A DNA stretch of 64,000 nucleotides from contig OY754973.1 of assembly GCA_963576475.1 (NCBI GenBank), forward strand, positions 8,020,052 through 8,084,051, written 5' to 3'. How positions within the stretch are numbered: position 1 is the stretch's first letter; each line of letters begins with the position of its first letter. The position numbers were made by a program, and so were the translations under genes. Shown here in pieces: positions 1-10,779 of this stretch. This DNA comes from Molanna angustata. Its lineage: Eukaryota; Arthropoda; Insecta; Trichoptera; Molannidae. Below the pieces are notes generated by a model that was not told the DNA's origin, made no database searches, and was given only the letters and a program-made list of their open reading frames with translations.

Positions 1-179
1 CTCGCTGTATAAGAGAAGCCGGCTCTTGTCTATGTATGTGTAATACTGTCGGTAAGCGTTGTACGTATATTACCACTCGGTATGACTGTGTGTGTAAATA
101 ATGTTGCAAACAGTTAAAAAATTCCCTATATAAATGGTGTTATTAATTTTAATGTCATTATTTGAGTTGGTAATAAATA

Positions 180-300
180 TATATTTTTTACATACATACC
201 ATCACGCCATATCCCTTACAGAGTAAGCAGAGAGAACCGAGCGCCATACTCCTCTATTTTTGCACACATTCCTAGCTTCCTTTACATCCATGCATATTTA
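180..300 (-). pseudogene. RTE-type LINE C-terminal fragment
   Basis: Read on the minus strand, this encodes a run including MDVKEARNVCKNRGVWRSVL followed by SAYSVRDMA. It matches the end of the better preserved element at 40731-41540 (VDEARDACQDRKMWRSVLSA). This is the last part of a non-LTR retrotransposon ORF, beyond the reverse transcriptase, followed by a short 3' end. There is no start codon and no RT domain, so it is a dead 5'-truncated copy. It lies back to back with a plus-strand piece of the same family at 301-440. Confidence 0.6.
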
Positions 301-440
301 AAGAATGAATGATGAACGACTGACCAAAAAAATATACATGGGTGTACGAGATGTAGTGAATAGCAGAGGCCACCCCAGAAAGGGTTGGCATGACCATGTG
401 AATAATATTGTGAAAGAAAGAAATATAAATAGCTTGAAAA
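301..440 (+). pseudogene. RTE-type LINE C-terminal fragment
   Basis: The plus strand encodes MNDERLTKKIYMGVRDVVNS followed by RGHPRKGWHDHVNN. This is the segment just upstream of the one seen at 180-300 and is nearly identical in layout to 41212-41330 (MNEERLTKKIYRAERN, then RGRPRKGWHDHVNE). The RGRPRKGW-like motif is typical of the C-terminal tails of insect RTE-type LINEs. It is a fragment with no catalytic domain. Confidence 0.6.
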
Positions 441-560
441 GTCGAATCTTAAGACACATTTATCGCCTAGTAAACATTCATACATTGTCTTATACATGTT
501 CGTCTGTTGTTCACATGGTCGTACCATCCTTATCTTGGACACCCATGACCTCTTCTATTC
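441..560 (-). pseudogene. Inverted RTE-type LINE fragment
   Basis: The minus strand reads GWYDHVNNRRTCIRQCMNVY, again the same family tail (compare RRTCMRRCMNVDEARD at 41365-41410). With the two neighbouring pieces this makes three consecutive scraps of one LINE 3' region in minus, plus, minus order. Confidence 0.5.
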
Positions 561-1084
561 CTTACCTTACCTTTTAATTATTAAAATTTTTAATGTTATT
601 ATTTGCGTTACATTGTGATGGTTATTTTTTTATTTTTTAGTTACTGTATTTACCACGTACAAAGTCAAATTAAGTCAATAGGCCCGCTTTGACGTTGGAT
701 GTTTTTAGATGTTTTCCATACCTACTTGCCTCAATATTTCATTATTCTTGTGTCACAAGCCAACATCATACAAACTTGAGAGAACTTGTTTTGTCGCAGG
801 TTTTTGTAAATATATTAATGATTGGGATTGAGAGAAAAATAAATATGCATAAATCTTTAATATGATCAAATATGAAATAAAACATTGGATTTACAATACA
901 AAACCTCCAATCGGTAATTAATTGAGATATTAAAAAATAATAAATTATTTTATACTAACGAAAATAACTAGGATTAGAGGGAATTCGTAGGAATATAAAA
1001 TATCGTGTAATGGATTCGATGGTCTATTTGATTTAATAGTCAAAACGAACAAATTATCTACGAGTACATAATACTGAACAAAGT
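561..1084. other. AT-rich stretch, nothing recognised
   Basis: No coding pattern, long repeat or structured element was recognised on either strand. Confidence 0.5.
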
Positions 1085-1180
1085 AACAAGAACAAGGTGT
1101 AAATTTGCAGAAAGGTCATCTCTGCTTCCTGAGATGATGAAGTCCAACTGGCCTTCCATCTCTTATGTGGTCTTCCTAAT
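1085..1180 (-). pseudogene. RTE-type LINE tail fragment
   Basis: The minus strand encodes RLLGRPHKRWKASWTSSSQE, an example of the GRP-x-KRW-x-D motif found near the end of RTE-type ORFs. It resembles the repeated units at 10780-11420. It is a short dead fragment directly upstream of a SINE head. Confidence 0.45.
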
Positions 1181-1375
1181 AGACGGACGGCAGCAGAGCG
1201 GTTAACGCGCTGGGTTAGTAATCCAATGGTCGCGAGTTCTAATCCTGCTACGACCGATTTCGTTCACTTATATGATGTAGCACAAGTTCCTATTTATGCT
1301 TGGTTTAAGGAATGTATATGTATATACTTGTTACAAGAACATATTCGTTCTCTTGAAAAAAATAAATAAAAAACG
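1181..1375 (+). mobile_element. tRNA-derived SINE (family A)
   Basis: The head carries a box A-like GCAGAGCGGTTAACGCG and a box B-like GGTCGCGAGTTCTAATCC, both RNA polymerase III promoter elements inherited from a tRNA. A conserved body follows (CCGATTTCGTTCAC, then the tail motif GAACATATTCGTT) and an A-rich end. Other copies lie at 9551, 30062, 31986, 33702 and 49985. It is diverged from the others and so is probably an old copy. Confidence 0.8.
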
Positions 1376-1639
1376 AAACGAATCGCTTATAAACTTAAAC
1401 TGAGTTTACCTACTCTATGTAAAAAACAATAAAATTACTTAAAGAACTTGAAATTGTAATTATTATTACTCTATGAAAAAAAAACAATCGAATTACCTAA
1501 AGACCTTGAAATTGTAATTGTTTTTTTATATATTTGGCGTTTGGATGATGCTAACAGTTTATGGTTTTTTGCTTTATAAATGTAAAAACATCTAAGTCTT
1601 ATATATTTTTCAACTATCAACCGAGTTAAATTTATGTGG

Positions 1640-1695
1640 TGACCCGGATTGACCACTGCGCTAATCAGCGCGCTAACCGCTTTCCTACCACCCAA
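1640..1695 (-). mobile_element. SINE family A head fragment
   Basis: The minus strand starts TGGGTGGTAGGAAAGCGGTT and continues with AGCGCGCTGATTAGCGC. This matches the box A half of the family A SINE. The body is missing, so this is a truncated relic. Confidence 0.5.
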
Positions 1696-2387
1696 ATAAA
1701 ATAAATAAATAAAAATAATAAAATAAATTAATAACTTTTAATAGTATTATTGTATCATCATAAGTTAATAAATTAATATTATAGCACACTCGTAAACACT
1801 GCCATGAAAAAAATGTAAATAATTTTTAAAACAGCCGTTTTCATAATATAGATTATTATGTACTAATCACAAAAATGGGGAAAAAATGTTTGAGAGGTAA
1901 CAACTTTCGGTGAAATGTCATGTTCTTAATTTCGATTCATTTGAATATAACGTATTTATCTTTTTTTACTAAATTAATAGAAAAACACGATATTTACGAG
2001 TGAAATGAGATTACCATAATGTTTCCATTATTTCTGGGATAGTTTTTACAACTCGACACTGCACAGTTGGGCATTTTGACCACGTTTTATTTAATAAATA
2101 CGGAGAACGTTTCACGCGGGCGGTCAAATGATTACTGAATATCCTCACGGCAAATGTAACCCAAATTGGAAAACAAAAAGCGGCTTCGTTTACTTCAGGC
2201 AAATGATCATTCTAGTATATTATAATTCTATGCAAAAAACACAATTAACTCGCTTGATTGCCGAAAAACGGCCAATCAATTTTTGACAGTTCGTAATTGA
2301 CGATCAACGTTGATTTTGTAATGAAATAACGCCAAACTCCGATTAACCATAGACATGCCGAAAACCATAGAGAAATTCAACAATCAA
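1696..2387. other. AT-rich stretch, one small hairpin
   Basis: No gene was recognised. A short imperfect stem-loop lies at 2254-2279 (TTGATTGCCG pairing with CGGCCAATCAA across five A). Confidence 0.4.
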
Positions 2388-2614
2388 GCATTTAATTGTA
2401 CATTGAAATATTGGCCATCAGAATTATTTGTTGTTTCACTGTCAAAATTTTCAACTGCTCAAGCATATATTCAATACGGGTAAATCTATTGCATTTTAAT
2501 ATTGTCCTCATTGCTCTGTTTTGTATTATCTGTAGTTTTTTATTTTCACCTACATTGCTCATTAATAATACACTTGAGCAGTAGTTAATGTGCGGAACAA
2601 CAATGCTATTATAC
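2388..2614 (-). pseudogene. CR1/Jockey-like LINE, 3' part of RT ORF
   Basis: The minus strand encodes YNSIVVPHINYCSSVLL and then LQIIQNRAMRTILK, the post-RT region of CR1/Jockey-type LINEs (the IQNRAMR motif is characteristic). It continues the protein found at 5884-7310 and is separated from it only by the inserted 535-bp array. The last base before the array, 2614, ends a 12- to 13-base word that recurs at 5884-5896 as a target-site duplication. The ORF meets a stop shortly before 2388 and the true 3' end is not visible. Confidence 0.7.
2602..2614. repeat. Target-site duplication, left copy
   Basis: AATGCTATTATAC occurs here and again at 5884-5896, on the two sides of the 535-bp array. Joining the flanks at one copy restores the LINE reading frame, so this is the duplicated insertion target. 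Allowing for one ambiguous terminal A, the duplication is 12 or 13 bases. Confidence 0.85.
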
Positions 2615-5600
2615 TTTTTAACAGATTTTTAATTATCTCAATAGAGACGAAGTTGGAATATTTATTGTAGGAGAACCGAGAAATCAAGGCACCTACAGGG
2701 CTTACGACCTGTCATCGGCTGGTTTTCGTGATCACTTTATGCGCTTGCGCAACGTTCACCAATTATGCCTTTTAATGAGATCCCTATCAATTCAATTTTG
2801 AAAGTTCTATATACCTATTGTAATACTGAAATTCTTTTCGCTTGAAAATAAGGAATTTTTACTACAGCCATCTATGGGTGAAATTATGAACAACAATCTT
2901 ATTATTTTTATTTATTTTGTTGGAACGCCATCTATTGAGAGAATTGGTTTTTTGTAAATAATGAAAGCTACAATTCTTATATCTGAGGTGACAATGCATT
3001 TTTCGCATAGAAGTCACCCCTGAATTGCGCCAGACTTATAAGGTCATTTTTGTCTTATTTACCTACTTGTACCAATGTGTAAGTAATCGAATATTTTTAT
3101 TATTGCATATGCGCAAACATTGGATTTTTTTCCCTGTCGGGAGTCAAAGATATTTTTTAACAGATTTTTAATTATCTCAATAGAGACGAAGTTGGAATAT
3201 TTATTGTAGGAGAACCGGGAAATCAAGGCACCTACAGGGCTTACGACCTGTCATTGGCTGGTTTTCGTGATCACTTTATGCGCTTGCGCAACGTTCACCA
3301 ATTATGCCTTTTAATGAGATCCCTATCAATTCAATTTTGAAAGTTCTATATATTGTAATACTGAAATTCTTTTCGCTTGAAAATAAGGAATTTTTACTAC
3401 AGCCATCTATGGGTGAAATTATGAACAACAATCTTATTATTTTTATTTATTTTGTTGGAACGCCATCTATTGAGAGAATTGGTTTTTTGTAAATAATGAA
3501 AGCTACAATTCTTATATCTGAGGTGACAATGCATTTTTCGCATAGAAGTCACCCCTGAATTGCGCCAGACTTATAAGGTCATTTTTGTCTTATTTACCTA
3601 CTTGTACCAATGTGTAAGTAATCGAATATTTTTATTATTGCATATGCGCAAACATTGGATTTTTTTCCCTGTCGGGAGTCAAAGATATTTTTTAACAGAT
3701 TTTTAATTATCTCAATAGAGACGAAGTTGGAATATTTATTGTAGGAGAACCGGGAAATCAAGGCACCTACAGGGCTAACGACCTGTCATCGGCTGGTTTT
3801 CGTGATCACTTTATGCGCTTGCGCAACGTTCACCAATTATGCCTTTTAATGAGATCCCTATCAATTCAATTTTGAAAGTTCTATATATTGTAATACTGAA
3901 ATTCTTTTCGCTTGAAAATAAGGAATTTTTACTACAGCCATCTATGGGTGAAATTATGAACAACAATCTTATTATTTTTATTTATTTTGTTGGAACGCCA
4001 TCTATTGAGAGAATTGGTTTTTTGTAAATAATGAAAGCTACAATTCTTATATCTGAGGTGACAATGCATTTTTCGCATAGAAGTCACCCCTGAATTGCGC
4101 CAGACTTATAAGGTCATTTTTGTCTTATTTACCTACTTGTACCAATGTGTAAGTAATCGAATATTTTTATTATTGCATATGCGCAAACATTGGATTTTTT
4201 TCCCTGTCGGGAGTCAAAGATATTTTTTAACAGATTTTTAATTATCTCAATAGAGACGAAGTTGGAATATTTATTGTAGGAGAACTGGGAAATCAAGGCA
4301 CCTACAGGGCTTACGACCTGTCATCGGCTGGTTTTCATGATCACTTTATGCGCTTGCGCAACGTTCACCAATTATGCCTTTTAATGAGATCCCTATCAAT
4401 TCAATTTTGAAAGTTCTATATATTGTAATACTGAAATTCTTTTCGCTTGAAAATAAGGAATTTTTACTACAGCCATCTATGGGTGAAATTATGAACAACA
4501 ATCTTATTATTTTTATTTATTTTGTTGGAACGCCATCTATTGAGAGAATTGGTTTTTTGTAAATAATGAAAGCTACAATTCTTATATCTGAGGTGACAAT
4601 GCATTTTTCGCATAGAAGTCACCCCTGAATTGCGCCAGACTTATAAGGTCATTTTTGTCTTATTTACCTACTTGTACCAATGTGTAAGTAATCGAATATT
4701 TTTATTATTGCATATGCGCAAACATTGGATTTTTTTCCCTGTCGGGAGTCAAAGATATTTTTTAACAGATTTTTAATTATCTCAATAGAGACGAAGTTGG
4801 AATATTTATTGTAGGAGAACCGGGAAATCAAGGCACCTACAGGGCTTACGACCTGTCATCGGCTGGTTTTCGTGATCACTTTATGCGCTTGCGCAACGTT
4901 CACCAATTATGCCTTTTAATGAGATCCCTATCAATTCAATTTTGAAAGTTCTATATATTGTAATACTGAAATTCTTTTCGCTTGAAAATAAGGAATTTTT
5001 ACTACAGCCATCTATGGGTGAAATTATGAACAACATTCTTATTATTTTTATTTATTTTGTTGGAACGCCATCTATTGAGAGAATTGGTTTTTTGTAAATA
5101 ATGAAAGCTACAATTCTTATATCTGAGGTGACAATGCATTTTTCGCATAGAAGTCACCCCTGAATTGCGAAGTCTGGCGCAATGACAGGTCGTAAGCCCT
5201 GTAGGTGCCTTGATTTCCCGGTACTCCTACAATAAATATTCCAACTTCGTCTCTATTGAGATAATTAAAAATCTGTTAAAAAATATCTTTGACTCCCGAC
5301 AGGGAAAAAAATCCAATGTTTGCGCATATGCAATAATAAAAATATTCGATTACTTACACATTGGTACAAGTAGGTAAATAAGACAAAAATGACCTTATAA
5401 GTCTGGCGCAATTCAGGGGTGACTTCTATGCGAAAAATGCATTGTCACCTCAGATATAAGAATTGTAGCTTTCATTATTTACAAAAAACCAATTCTCTCA
5501 ATAGATGGCGTTCCAACAAAATAAATAAAAATAATAAGATTGTTGTTCATAATTTCACCCATAGATGGCTGTAGTAAAAATTCCTTATTTTCAAGCGAAA

Positions 5601-5883
5601 AGAATTTCAGTATTACAATATATAGAACTTTCAAAATTGAATTGATAGGGATCTCATTAAAAGGCATAATTGGTGAACGTTGCGCAAGCGCATAAAGTGA
5701 TCACGAAAACCAGCCGATGACAGGTCGTAAGCCCTGTAGGTGCCTTGATTTCCCGGTTCTCCTACAATAAATATTCCAACTTCGTCTCTATTGAGATAAT
5801 TAAAAATCTGTTAAAAAATATCTTTGACTCCCGACAGGGAAAAAAATCCAATGTTTGCGCATATGCATAAATAAAAATATTCG
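2615..5883. mobile_element. Array of 535-bp units, inserted element of unknown class
   Basis: Four near-identical direct units start at 2615, 3154, 3689 and 4224. The first is 539 bp and the rest are 535 bp. A fifth starts at 4759 and breaks off near 5170. There the order flips head-to-head: a partial, one full and another partial inverted unit follow and end at TATTCG. Each unit starts TTTTTAACAG and ends with CCCTGTCGGGAGTC plus AAAGATA. Units differ by only a few bases, so amplification is recent. Each contains the same 62-codon frame starting MPFNEIPINSILKVLYIVIL, but it is low-complexity, resembles no family I know, and is likely fortuitous. A hairpin (GGTGAC pairing with GTCACC around ATGC/GCAT) recurs in every unit. 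The whole block lies inside a LINE ORF between 12-13 bp duplications, so it arrived by transposition or retrotransposition. I found no transposase or RT. Penelope-associated or retrozyme-like elements are alternatives. Confidence 0.8.
5160..5200. other. Head-to-head junction of the 535-bp array
   Basis: Direct-orientation sequence ending TGAATTGCG at 5161-5169 meets the inverted word AAGTCTGGCGCA. The sequence then jumps to the inverted complement of the unit start (TGACAGGTCGTAAGCC). The arms either side are highly similar over several hundred bases, so the region can form a large foldback. Confidence 0.75.
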
Positions 5884-5896
5884 AATGCTATTATAC
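5884..5896. repeat. Target-site duplication, right copy
   Basis: Second copy of AATGCTATTATAC. It is followed by the uninterrupted continuation of the LINE coding sequence. Confidence 0.85.
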
Positions 5897-7310
5897 ACTT
5901 ATTTAGATGTTTTTAAATCAAGTTTATTTCTTATCCTTCCTAGAAATCCCACCTTCTTCGCGATTTTCTTCGTAATACATAATATGTGCTTGTCAATTCT
6001 CAATTTATTATCAATTAATACTCCCAAGTATTTTATGTCTTCAACCTCCTCAATTTCCTCATCATGAATCTTAAGTGTGTACTTAGTGTCACTAAGTATC
6101 TGTTTACCAATAATCATAAATTTACTCTTGGATACATTCAAATTTTAATTTACTCTTATTAAGCCAGATAGCAATTAATTCCAAATCAAATTGAATTTTC
6201 TCAAGACAAAGTTCAATACTATCACCAGTTACATATTATATCAATGTGTCATCTGCAAATAATTTGATTTCGTAAAATTCAAGACATTTTATAATATCAT
6301 TGATATATATATAATGAACAATATTGGGCCAAGAACTGAACCCTGAGGTACTCCTTTATCTGTTACCTGCGCATTAGAAAAAATGTCCGTATTTAGTTAT
6401 TTGTTTTCTATTAAATAAATAGTCAACAAACCACTTATTTTCAGTTCCAATAATTCCAATACGACGCAGTTTCTTGATAAGTTCCTCTCTATCAATTGTT
6501 TCAAACGCCCGTTTGAGGTCTAAGAACACCGCCACAATTTTTCTTTTCTTATCTTTATGTAAGTTCCATTCATTGATCACATAGTTAATCGCTGTTTCGC
6601 ACGAATGTTTATCCCTAAATCCTGATTGTTGACTAACAATAACATTTTTAGACTCAAGATATTCAACTAATTGTATTTTTACTATTAGTTCCAATATTTG
6701 TTCATATTTAGGTAAACAGTTAATTGGTCGATAGTCATCAAATTTCACAGGATTATCAATTTTAGCAATAGGGGTGATCAAAGATGTTTTCCATGTTTCA
6801 GGGAATATTCCTTTTAAAAGAGAGTCATTAATAATTTTTGGGAATGATTTTCCTATGATTTCAATACCGTCATTAATTATTTTTACACTAATACCATCTT
6901 GAGAGTTTTTTGATTTCATTTTACGAATCACATTTTTTAAATATTCCATATCGATCATGCGAAACCTGAAAACATCACTAAATTCTTCTATATGTTCACT
7001 CTGCACATTTTCTTCAATTACCGGAATACTTTTGTTTATATTTTCAATGCTGGCTATAAAATTTTGGTTAAACTTTTCGGGTATAATTTTGTTATCATCT
7101 TCTGTTCCATCCGGGAAAACGACTGATTTACTTTCGATATAAGATTTTCCTTTTATGATCTCTTTCAATATTTCCCACATTTTAATGGGGTTGTTTTGTT
7201 GTTGTTCCAATTTGTCCCTGTAGTATTTACATTTTTGTTGCTTAATTTCCTTAGTGTATATATTCCGCCACATTTTATATTGTTTCGATTTTTCTTCACT
7301 TGGTTGAAGT
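5884..7310 (-). pseudogene. CR1/Jockey-like LINE reverse transcriptase, decayed
   Basis: On the minus strand, 7273-6374 gives about 300 residues of RT: the fingers region, a motif with DDYRPINCLPKY, then motif A as FLDLKRAFETIDREEL. After a frameshift near 6374 the sequence continues with GVPQGSVLGPILFIIYI (motif B region). A two-base slip in an AT-dinucleotide run comes next, then LFADDTLI with the catalytic FADD. The palm and thumb follow (MNVSKSKFMIIG, then KYLGVLIDNKLRIDKHI, 6141-5899). The ORF ends at the array insertion point and resumes at 2614-2388. An RT of this type copies LINE RNA into the genome by target-primed reverse transcription. Several frameshifts and a missing endonuclease show that this copy is dead. 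The 5' end near 7310 abuts another LINE fragment. Confidence 0.85.
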
Positions 7311-7318
7311 TGGTCGAT

Positions 7319-7988
7319 TCACTTGGTCGATTTTTCTTCACTTATGATACCAACCTTGAGGGTCCATGCCTCAACACCGTAGAGCAGGACCGACCATACA
7401 TAGCATTTGATCATCCTTTGGCGTAGTTTTAGATTGATGTCGTCGTTACAGAGGAGATTTCTCATTTTATTAAAACAATTACGGGCCGCTTCTATCCTGC
7501 ATTTTATTTCAATATCAGGGTCTAGGTTTTCGGTAATAATACTGCCCAGGTATTTAAATTGTTTCACCCTTTCAATGTCAACACCGCCCAAATTGAGGCG
7601 TACGTTTGAGTGGTTCTCCCGACTAAAAATCATCATTTTGGCCTTGCTGACATTCATATTCAAACCGAAGCGTTCGCCAGCGGAGTTGATTTTATTAAGG
7701 AATTGTTGGAGGTCCTCAGCACTATCTGCAATTAAAACAGTATCATCTGAATATCTTATGTTGCTGATGGCTACACCGTTAACCTTAACTCCTATATCCA
7801 CATCGGCAAGCGCCTGTTTGAAGACCAGATCAGAGTACATATTGAACAGTGTAGGTGACAATACACATCCCTGCCGGACTCCCCGCTGTATGGGAATACA
7901 CTGAGAAGTGACTCCATTTCCAAAAATTATTCTAATGTCCTTGTCATCTACGCCACACCTTTGAAGCATTTTAATCAATTCTGTATGT
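7319..7988 (-). pseudogene. RTE-type LINE reverse transcriptase fragment
   Basis: An open minus-strand frame of about 220 residues covers the RT palm and thumb. GVRQGCVLSPTLFNMYSD is motif B, YSDD is the catalytic motif (a variant of YADD), FGLNMNVSKAKMM follows, then KQFKYLGSIITENLDPDIE and the C-terminal YGVEAWTLKV. The fingers and motif A are missing at the 5' side, and the frame is cut off at the 3' side where it meets the other LINE near 7315. Close relatives in this window are at 20236-20850 and 32940-33590. The frame is unbroken but incomplete, so it is non-functional. Confidence 0.85.
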
Positions 7989-8039
7989 TTTTTTTAAATA
8001 TCATTTTAATGTTTAATAAAATTTTATTAAACATTATAA

Positions 8040-8110
8040 TATGCTATCACACCATTTCCTTATTTCAATGGTAGGCAGAGGGAACCGAGTGCCGTAACCA
8101 TCTGTCACTG
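8040..8110 (-). mobile_element. RTE-type LINE 3' tail fragment
   Basis: The minus strand shares CGGTTCCCTCTGCCTACC with the LINE tails at 41440 and 19540. Only the extreme 3' end remains. Confidence 0.4.
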
Positions 8111-9264
8111 TATAAACCTATCACCATGTAATATACACTGCATTATAGATATCATGTATAATCGTCTGTTCTTAGACTTTCCTGTTTTAGAATATTGTTT
8201 ACCTACATGATCAAGCCAATGTTTTATTGGCTGACCTTTTCTTCATATTCCTTCTAGGTGTATCTCAAAGATATAAAAAATTTAAATAGGTTTAAAATAG
8301 ATATTACTTCATAAATAAAGAACAAGAATATACACTTTCCATACTAACATTTTTTGTAAGCTGGCGTGTGACCAAAGGCGTATTGTGATTTAAATTTCAT
8401 ACTGGGAATAATTCTGTGTGTTTTGGGATTAAAATAATTGTATTCTAAATTTATGTTTATTATATTCATGTACGTATTACGCTTGTGATTGTTTATACTT
8501 AATTAATGTTTTTAATGTTTTATTTTTATGTATGGGAATGAAGTAGCCATCATGATACTTTGGTGGTGATTAAACACAATACTTTTTTTTCTACATTATC
8601 ATATATATTGATTAAATAATAAGTACCTACATTGTCAACCTTTTACAACAAATAAGGGTACACTATCATAATGTGGAAAGTTCAGTGTTAATATACCCCA
8701 CATGTTTTGTATTGAAATTAAATAAATATTTAAATAAAATAATAATATCGAATATAATTTTTTTCCATGTGGCCAAACCATTATTTATATTACGATTTAT
8801 TGAAAACAGGATATTACATTATTATTTTATTGAAAGGTAGGTTTATTAATAATCTTATTATCAAGTGTCAATAAAATACAAACGATTAAAGTCTTGTAAT
8901 TGAAGATCATAAAATGTCCTTTGTTCCCTGTTTATATTAATACATCTGAAATACAATATCCTTTATCTGTGTGTCATAGACGTGATATTAACAATCATGA
9001 GATTAGTGGCTTTTCCGTGTATGATTACTCACTTTATGCGAATTGCACACTATTTATCAAATTGTTTATTATGATGTCGTAAGTGGAAAGCATTTTGTTT
9101 TATACGTATGACGTAATAATAATTAATTTACCGAATTTCATTGTTTTATTATTGTTGTTAAGTACTCGATTGCCACATTTACGAAATGTTTAATCTCTAA
9201 ATGGCTATTTCTCAGTTTCCACTTCTATGGAATAATGGAGTCATGATTGAGAAATTTTTCAAGT
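8111..9264. other. AT-rich stretch, nothing recognised
   Basis: No gene, tRNA or long repeat was seen. Base composition is strongly A+T with scattered homopolymers. Confidence 0.5.
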
Positions 9265-9425
9265 GTATTTTTGACATCAATTTCTCAACGAGTATCATGT
9301 AGACCATGTAGAGAGTGCTTACTTTGAGTTTCGTGTTTCGGCACGATATTTTTGTGTGTATGGCATACGGCGTATGACGCATTATTAAAATTTGTTTCCT
9401 CCGAAACTAAAGCTCATAAACTTGT
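9265..9425. repeat. Dispersed repeat shared with 31320-31440
   Basis: The words TTTCTCAAC, GTATCATGTAGA, GAGTTTCGTG and TTTTTGTGTGTATGG occur in the same order here and at 31320-31400. The element is unclassified. Confidence 0.5.
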
Positions 9426-9550
9426 GCTGGGTTTTATTCAACGTCATCCGGTCTGTCGGGTCTCCTAGTTTTCAGTACCGCACAATTGACATGGTACCTG
9501 CGACTTAATCTTCAGCATCGATGATAGAAATAATTTAACTATAAAATCAT

Positions 9551-9732
9551 TTTTTTAATACAAAAAATGAATATGTCCTTGTTAAACAAGTACATATACA
9601 TCTTCCTACGTTTCCTAAAATAAGCATGAATGCTTGTGCTATAGGTGTACGAAATCGGTCGAGGCAGGATTCGAACTCGCGACCTCTAGATAGCTAGCCC
9701 AGCGCACTAACCGCTCTGCCATCGACCCATCT
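9551..9732 (-). mobile_element. tRNA-derived SINE (family A)
   Basis: On the minus strand the order is head with box A (GGCAGAGCGGTTAGTGCG), box B (GGTCGCGAGTTCGAATCC), the CCGATTTCG body, the tail GGACATATTCAT and an A-rich end. It is essentially full length. The tRNA part no longer folds as a tRNA, so it is a SINE and not a tRNA gene. Confidence 0.85.
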
Positions 9733-10779
9733 ATTTTACTTTTATAAACTTAGTGAAGAATAGTCATTATTGAGTGACTAAATATCTTTCATTTTTGAGT
9801 AGGTAAGTTATCAGTTGCAATTTGAATCTCTTTAAAATATATATCTAAAGTAATAAAGCAATCAAAATGTTAGTGTATGTGTGTGTGTATGTGTGTGTTT
9901 GTCTCACGCCTTCTGAAAAACTAAGAGCATCTAAAAATCTAATTTATGTGCGAACGTGTACCTGTATACCTGATGCAGTGTCACGCTAAAAATAATGCGA
10001 TAAATATGCTGAATTTTAAAAATATTTCAATAATTATTTTTTTCATACAAAATTTTCCAAGTCGTATCTGTCAAAAAAGTGTACATTTTGCACGCAAATA
10101 TCTGTTAGTTTAAAAGTTAGAAGTACGTATTTACACGAAAAAAATTTACTTTCAAGTATAACTTAGCGTTTAAGTGAAAAACATGGTGAATATTTTGTAT
10201 AATTATAATGTTTAACTTATTTTTAAAGTAAGCGTTTTGTACATAAATGCCGCCATTTTAATATCTTTTCATACAATATTTCATTTTCCTACCGAATGAA
10301 TATGTTCTTGAAAATAATAAACCTTTGAAATAAATGTAATTATGAAATAATAAAATGAAACACAAGACATTACAGCAAGATTTAAGACATATATTGTAAA
10401 AGTCTGTTAATTATTAGTAAAGATATAGGCATAATAAAATTGCATAATTTGTATATAATATTTGATATTTCGGACAATTTTCATTTTTATGGCATCGAAC
10501 AAACCAATGTAGGTACCTACATATTCAAAAAATGTATCCGAACCATTCGATATTACTTACGTGTTCGAATCGTTTCTATGGCTACAGAAAGAATGTGATA
10601 TTCAAATAAAATTTGTTAGGAATCGAATTTATTTAGAAGGTTGTTGTAGGTAGGTACCTACCTAATACTATTTACTTACAAATCAACAATAATATACCTA
10701 TACTGATTTCCTATAGGAAAATTATTTTATTTATTTATTTATCAACCGTTTGTCCGATTATAATGAAACTTTGGTGAAT
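9733..10779. other. AT-rich stretch with a short GT microsatellite
   Basis: A GT-rich tract (TGTGTGTGTATGTGTGTG) lies near 9875-9900. No gene was recognised. The palindromic word GGTAGGTACCTACC appears near 10650, a word type that is common elsewhere in the window. Confidence 0.45.

Noticed and set aside
3304..5667. Five copies of a 62-codon frame in the 535-bp units (one inverted)
   Set aside because: Identical because the units are identical. The frame is AT-rich, hydrophobic and short, is broken in the first unit by a four-base insertion, and matches no family I know. I see no evidence of coding constraint.
2615..5883. Hammerhead ribozyme in the 535-bp unit
   Set aside because: I looked on both strands for a CTGANGA...GAAA core, as tandem monomers with 12-bp duplications would suggest. 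Only partial look-alikes were seen (CCGATGACAGG, CTGAGGTGA). An Infernal search with hammerhead and HDV-like models would settle it.
2615..5883. CRISPR array
   Set aside because: Units are 535 bp, near-identical throughout and without spacers. The host looks eukaryotic.
7407..7904. Plus-strand 165-codon frame
   Set aside because: Antisense shadow of the RT fragment on the minus strand.
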